Shown here: piece after piece, positions 63,020-64,000 of the stretch | Layout: each line of letters begins with the position of its first letter | Numbering within the stretch: the stretch's first letter is position 1 | Assembly: GCF_024639685.1 (NCBI RefSeq) | Contig: NZ_JAHEHX010000020.1 | Location: 1 to 64,000 of the forward strand | DNA length: 64,000 nt | Origin: Polaribacter sp. | Lineage (GTDB): Bacteria > Bacteroidota > Bacteroidia > Flavobacteriales > Flavobacteriaceae | Reading direction: 5' to 3' | The notes under the pieces: model-generated | What the model was told of the DNA's origin: nothing | The model's input: only the letters and a program-made list of their open reading frames with translations | Database searches by the model: none | Program-made: the position numbers and the translations under genes

Positions 63020-63120
63020 AAAAACAAAAAAACCTCAGCACAACCCGAGGTTTTAAACAATTAATTCAAACACTACACTTTTACTCTTATACTTTCTCTT
63101 TTTTAATTAAAGTATTTACA
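63020..63120 (-). ncRNA. Candidate small RNA or attenuator upstream of hflX
   Basis: On the minus strand, a -7 element TAACTTTG (63125-63132) is followed by about 60 bases with the stem ATACTTT/AAAGTAT (63089-63095 with 63109-63115) and then a strong intrinsic terminator (AAAACCTC/GAGGTTTT, 63029-63036 with 63047-63054, and a T-run). That makes a self-contained unit of about 95-100 bases with promoter, fold and terminator, and no ATG. It ends about 75 bases before hflX, which also has its own promoter. It is either a free small RNA or an attenuated hflX leader. Confidence 0.45.
63028..63055 (-). terminator. Terminator of the candidate small RNA
   Basis: AAAACCTC (63029-63036) and GAGGTTTT (63047-63054) pair with a ten-base loop; on the minus strand a run of T follows. 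No plus-strand gene needs a terminator here. Confidence 0.7.
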
Positions 63121-63124
63121 CTTA

Positions 63125-63132
63125 CAAAGTTA
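63125..63132 (-). promoter_or_regulatory. -7 element (TAACTTTG, minus strand) of the candidate small RNA
   Basis: The plus strand reads CAAAGTTA, TAACTTTG on the minus strand. No minus-strand gene starts soon after it except hflX, 180 bases downstream beyond a terminator. Confidence 0.45.
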
Positions 63133-63215
63133 ACGGGTTTGTTTATGTTTCACATATTATAAATGTTATTAAAACCTATAATTTAAGTTAAATTTAATCT
63201 TCGTTTTTTAGATTT

Positions 63216-63248
63216 AAAAAAACACTCCAGAAAATGGAGGTGTTTTTG
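63216..63248. terminator. Terminator downstream of the small membrane protein gene
   Basis: CACTCCA (63223-63229) pairs with TGGAG-G-TG (63235-63242) with one bulge, with A-tracts before and T-tracts after it. It lies 133 bases after the minus-strand stop at 63381. Confidence 0.6.
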
Positions 63249-63380
63249 GTAATATAAATTCCGTACAAATTTGTGAATGTTTGTCAGCATCATTAAAATT
63301 TTAATCATTTTAAGATTAAAAAAATCAGATAAAAATTCAATTATCCTATAGTTACAAAAACATGGAATTTTTAAATAAAA

Positions 63381-63620
63381 TTAGTGCTGATCTCTTTTTT
63401 TAAAGGCAGCCATTAATTTTTCGTCATTTAGAATGTACTTTTTGTATTTACCGTCTTTATATCTGTAGTAAATAAACAATGGCATAAAAATAAATGCCAA
63501 GTAAAAAACACCCAAGCCCATAACAACTTGAGCTTTCTCATGCTCATTGTTTACTAAAAAAACACCTACTAACATCCAAATAATAAATACTACAAATAGT
63601 ATTTTTAGTATTAACTTCAT
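63381..63620 (-). CDS. Small membrane protein, conserved in flavobacteria
   Basis: The 79-aa protein has two hydrophobic helices (about residues 3-22 and 33-52) joined by a short polar loop, followed by a basic C-terminal tail (YYRYKDGKYKKYILND and following) that is probably cytoplasmic. I do not recognise a family with a known function. It is transcribed away from the GDPD gene. Confidence 0.65.
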   Translation of the reverse strand: MKLILKILFVVFIIWMLVGVFLVNNEHEKAQVVMGLGVFYLAFIFMPLFIYYRYKDGKYKKYILNDEKLMAAFKKRDQH

Positions 63621-63667
63621 ACTGTAAAATTACAAAAGTTCTATCTTTAAAACTTAAAATAGTTTAA

Positions 63668-64000
63668 ATGAAATACAATTTATTATTTTTAATTTGCATC
63701 ACTTTAAATGGTTGTCATAAAAAAATGAATACAAAAAATTCCGATAAAAAAATTATTATTGCGCATAGAGGTGCATCAGGTTATCTTCCTGAACATACTC
63801 CAGAGGCAAAGATAATGGCTTATGCTATGAATGCAGATTTTATAGAACAAGATATTGTACTTAGTAAAGACAACATTCCTATTGTTATTCATGACATCTA
63901 TTTAGATGATGTCACAGATGTATCAGAAAAATTTCCAAAAAGACATAGAGAGGATAATCGTTTTTATGAAATCGACTTTACATTTAAAGAATTAAAAACA
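63668..64000 (+). CDS. Glycerophosphodiester phosphodiesterase lipoprotein (GlpQ family), cut by window end
   Basis: The reading starts with a lipoprotein signal (ITLNGC, lipidated cysteine at residue 16). GDPD catalytic motifs follow: H33-R34 in AHRGASGYLPEHT, E60 and D62 in IEQDIVLSKD, and H75 in IVIHD. The first 111 codons are in the window and the rest lies beyond it. GlpQ enzymes cleave glycerophosphodiesters to glycerol-3-phosphate and an alcohol in the periplasm. A near-consensus promoter element, TATCTTTA, lies about 25 bases upstream. Confidence 0.88.
   Translation, partial: MKYNLLFLICITLNGCHKKMNTKNSDKKIIIAHRGASGYLPEHTPEAKIMAYAMNADFIEQDIVLSKDNIPIVIHDIYLDDVTDVSEKFPKRHREDNRFYEIDFTFKELKT

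Larger units (their letters stand above)
62969..63380. other. 412-base intergenic region, no protein gene
   Basis: Besides the small RNA unit this stretch holds the hairpin terminator at 63216-63248 and A+T-rich sequence without a protein gene. It lies between hflX and a small membrane protein gene. Confidence 0.6.

Noticed and set aside
1..64000. tRNA, rRNA, prophage, complete insertion sequence or CRISPR array
   Set aside because: None could be recognised by reading; a covariance-model scan would be needed to exclude a tRNA with certainty.

Overview
The window is a low-GC chromosomal segment of a member of the Bacteroidota, almost certainly a marine Flavobacteriaceae of the Polaribacter/Tenacibaculum type. 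The evidence is the AT-rich coding sequence, many copies of the Bacteroidota -7 promoter element TAnnTTTG close upstream of start codons, a type IX secretion C-terminal sorting domain, a PorP/SprF remnant, and families typical of this phylum (DUF3078, DUF2480, the 120-aa 'NqrF-like' protein, a fused OlsF-type acyltransferase, a PurF-like protein with a PfkB neighbour). I see no rRNA, tRNA, CRISPR array, complete insertion sequence, prophage or plasmid backbone. It reads as core chromosome with patches of recent gene decay.

Layout. 1-310: leading intergenic region with a truncated PorP/SprF fragment on the minus strand. 0.3-5.4 kb: era, der, then an overlapping methionine-sulfoxide repair operon msrB-msrA-selO. 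5.6-9.8 kb: a molybdenum hydroxylase operon (2Fe-2S subunit, Tat-exported molybdopterin subunit, XdhC, MocA-like cytidylyltransferase). 10-14 kb: a DUF423 protein, a LemA/TPM/TPM membrane operon, a MerR regulator and an M23 peptidase. 14-20 kb: alaS and a DUF1800/DUF1501 pair, the latter with both a Tat-like signal and a T9SS sorting domain. 20-32.8 kb: GSCFA, rhodanese, a long aromatic amino-acid hydroxylase, gpmI, a thioredoxin-like lipoprotein, map, a methyltransferase, ApbE, OmpA lipoprotein, a P-loop kinase, DEAD-box helicase, TatD and Ogt. 32.8-41 kb: two outer-membrane proteins, glyS, comF, an Ig-like lipoprotein and a small membrane protein.

41-48.5 kb is a patch of damage: a cystathionine gamma-synthase/lyase gene with an in-frame TAA, a structured palindrome, a multiply broken DUF3089 lipoprotein gene, a frameshifted and internally deleted small exported protein gene, a glycosyltransferase whose conserved N terminus lies upstream of any ordinary start codon, and mscL with a TAA at codon 6. 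Intact tdk and alr lie between these. A further TAG interrupts a DUF3078 gene at 60.3 kb.

48.6-64 kb: OlsF-type acyltransferase, lysC, acetyltransferase, fbp, sod, the PurF-like/PfkB pair, a SUF iron-sulfur group (SufE, MIP18-like protein, DUF2480), two DUF3078 outer-membrane proteins, a CBS-domain transporter, hflX, a possible small RNA unit or attenuator upstream of hflX, a small membrane protein, and a glycerophosphodiester phosphodiesterase lipoprotein cut by the window end.

The observations most worth a second look are the clustered pseudogenisation, the candidate small RNA upstream of hflX, the structured intergenic element near 42.4-42.5 kb, the internal repeat of DUF2480 in its SUF context, and the msrB-msrA-selO operon. 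I did not find a clearly new defence or mobile system.
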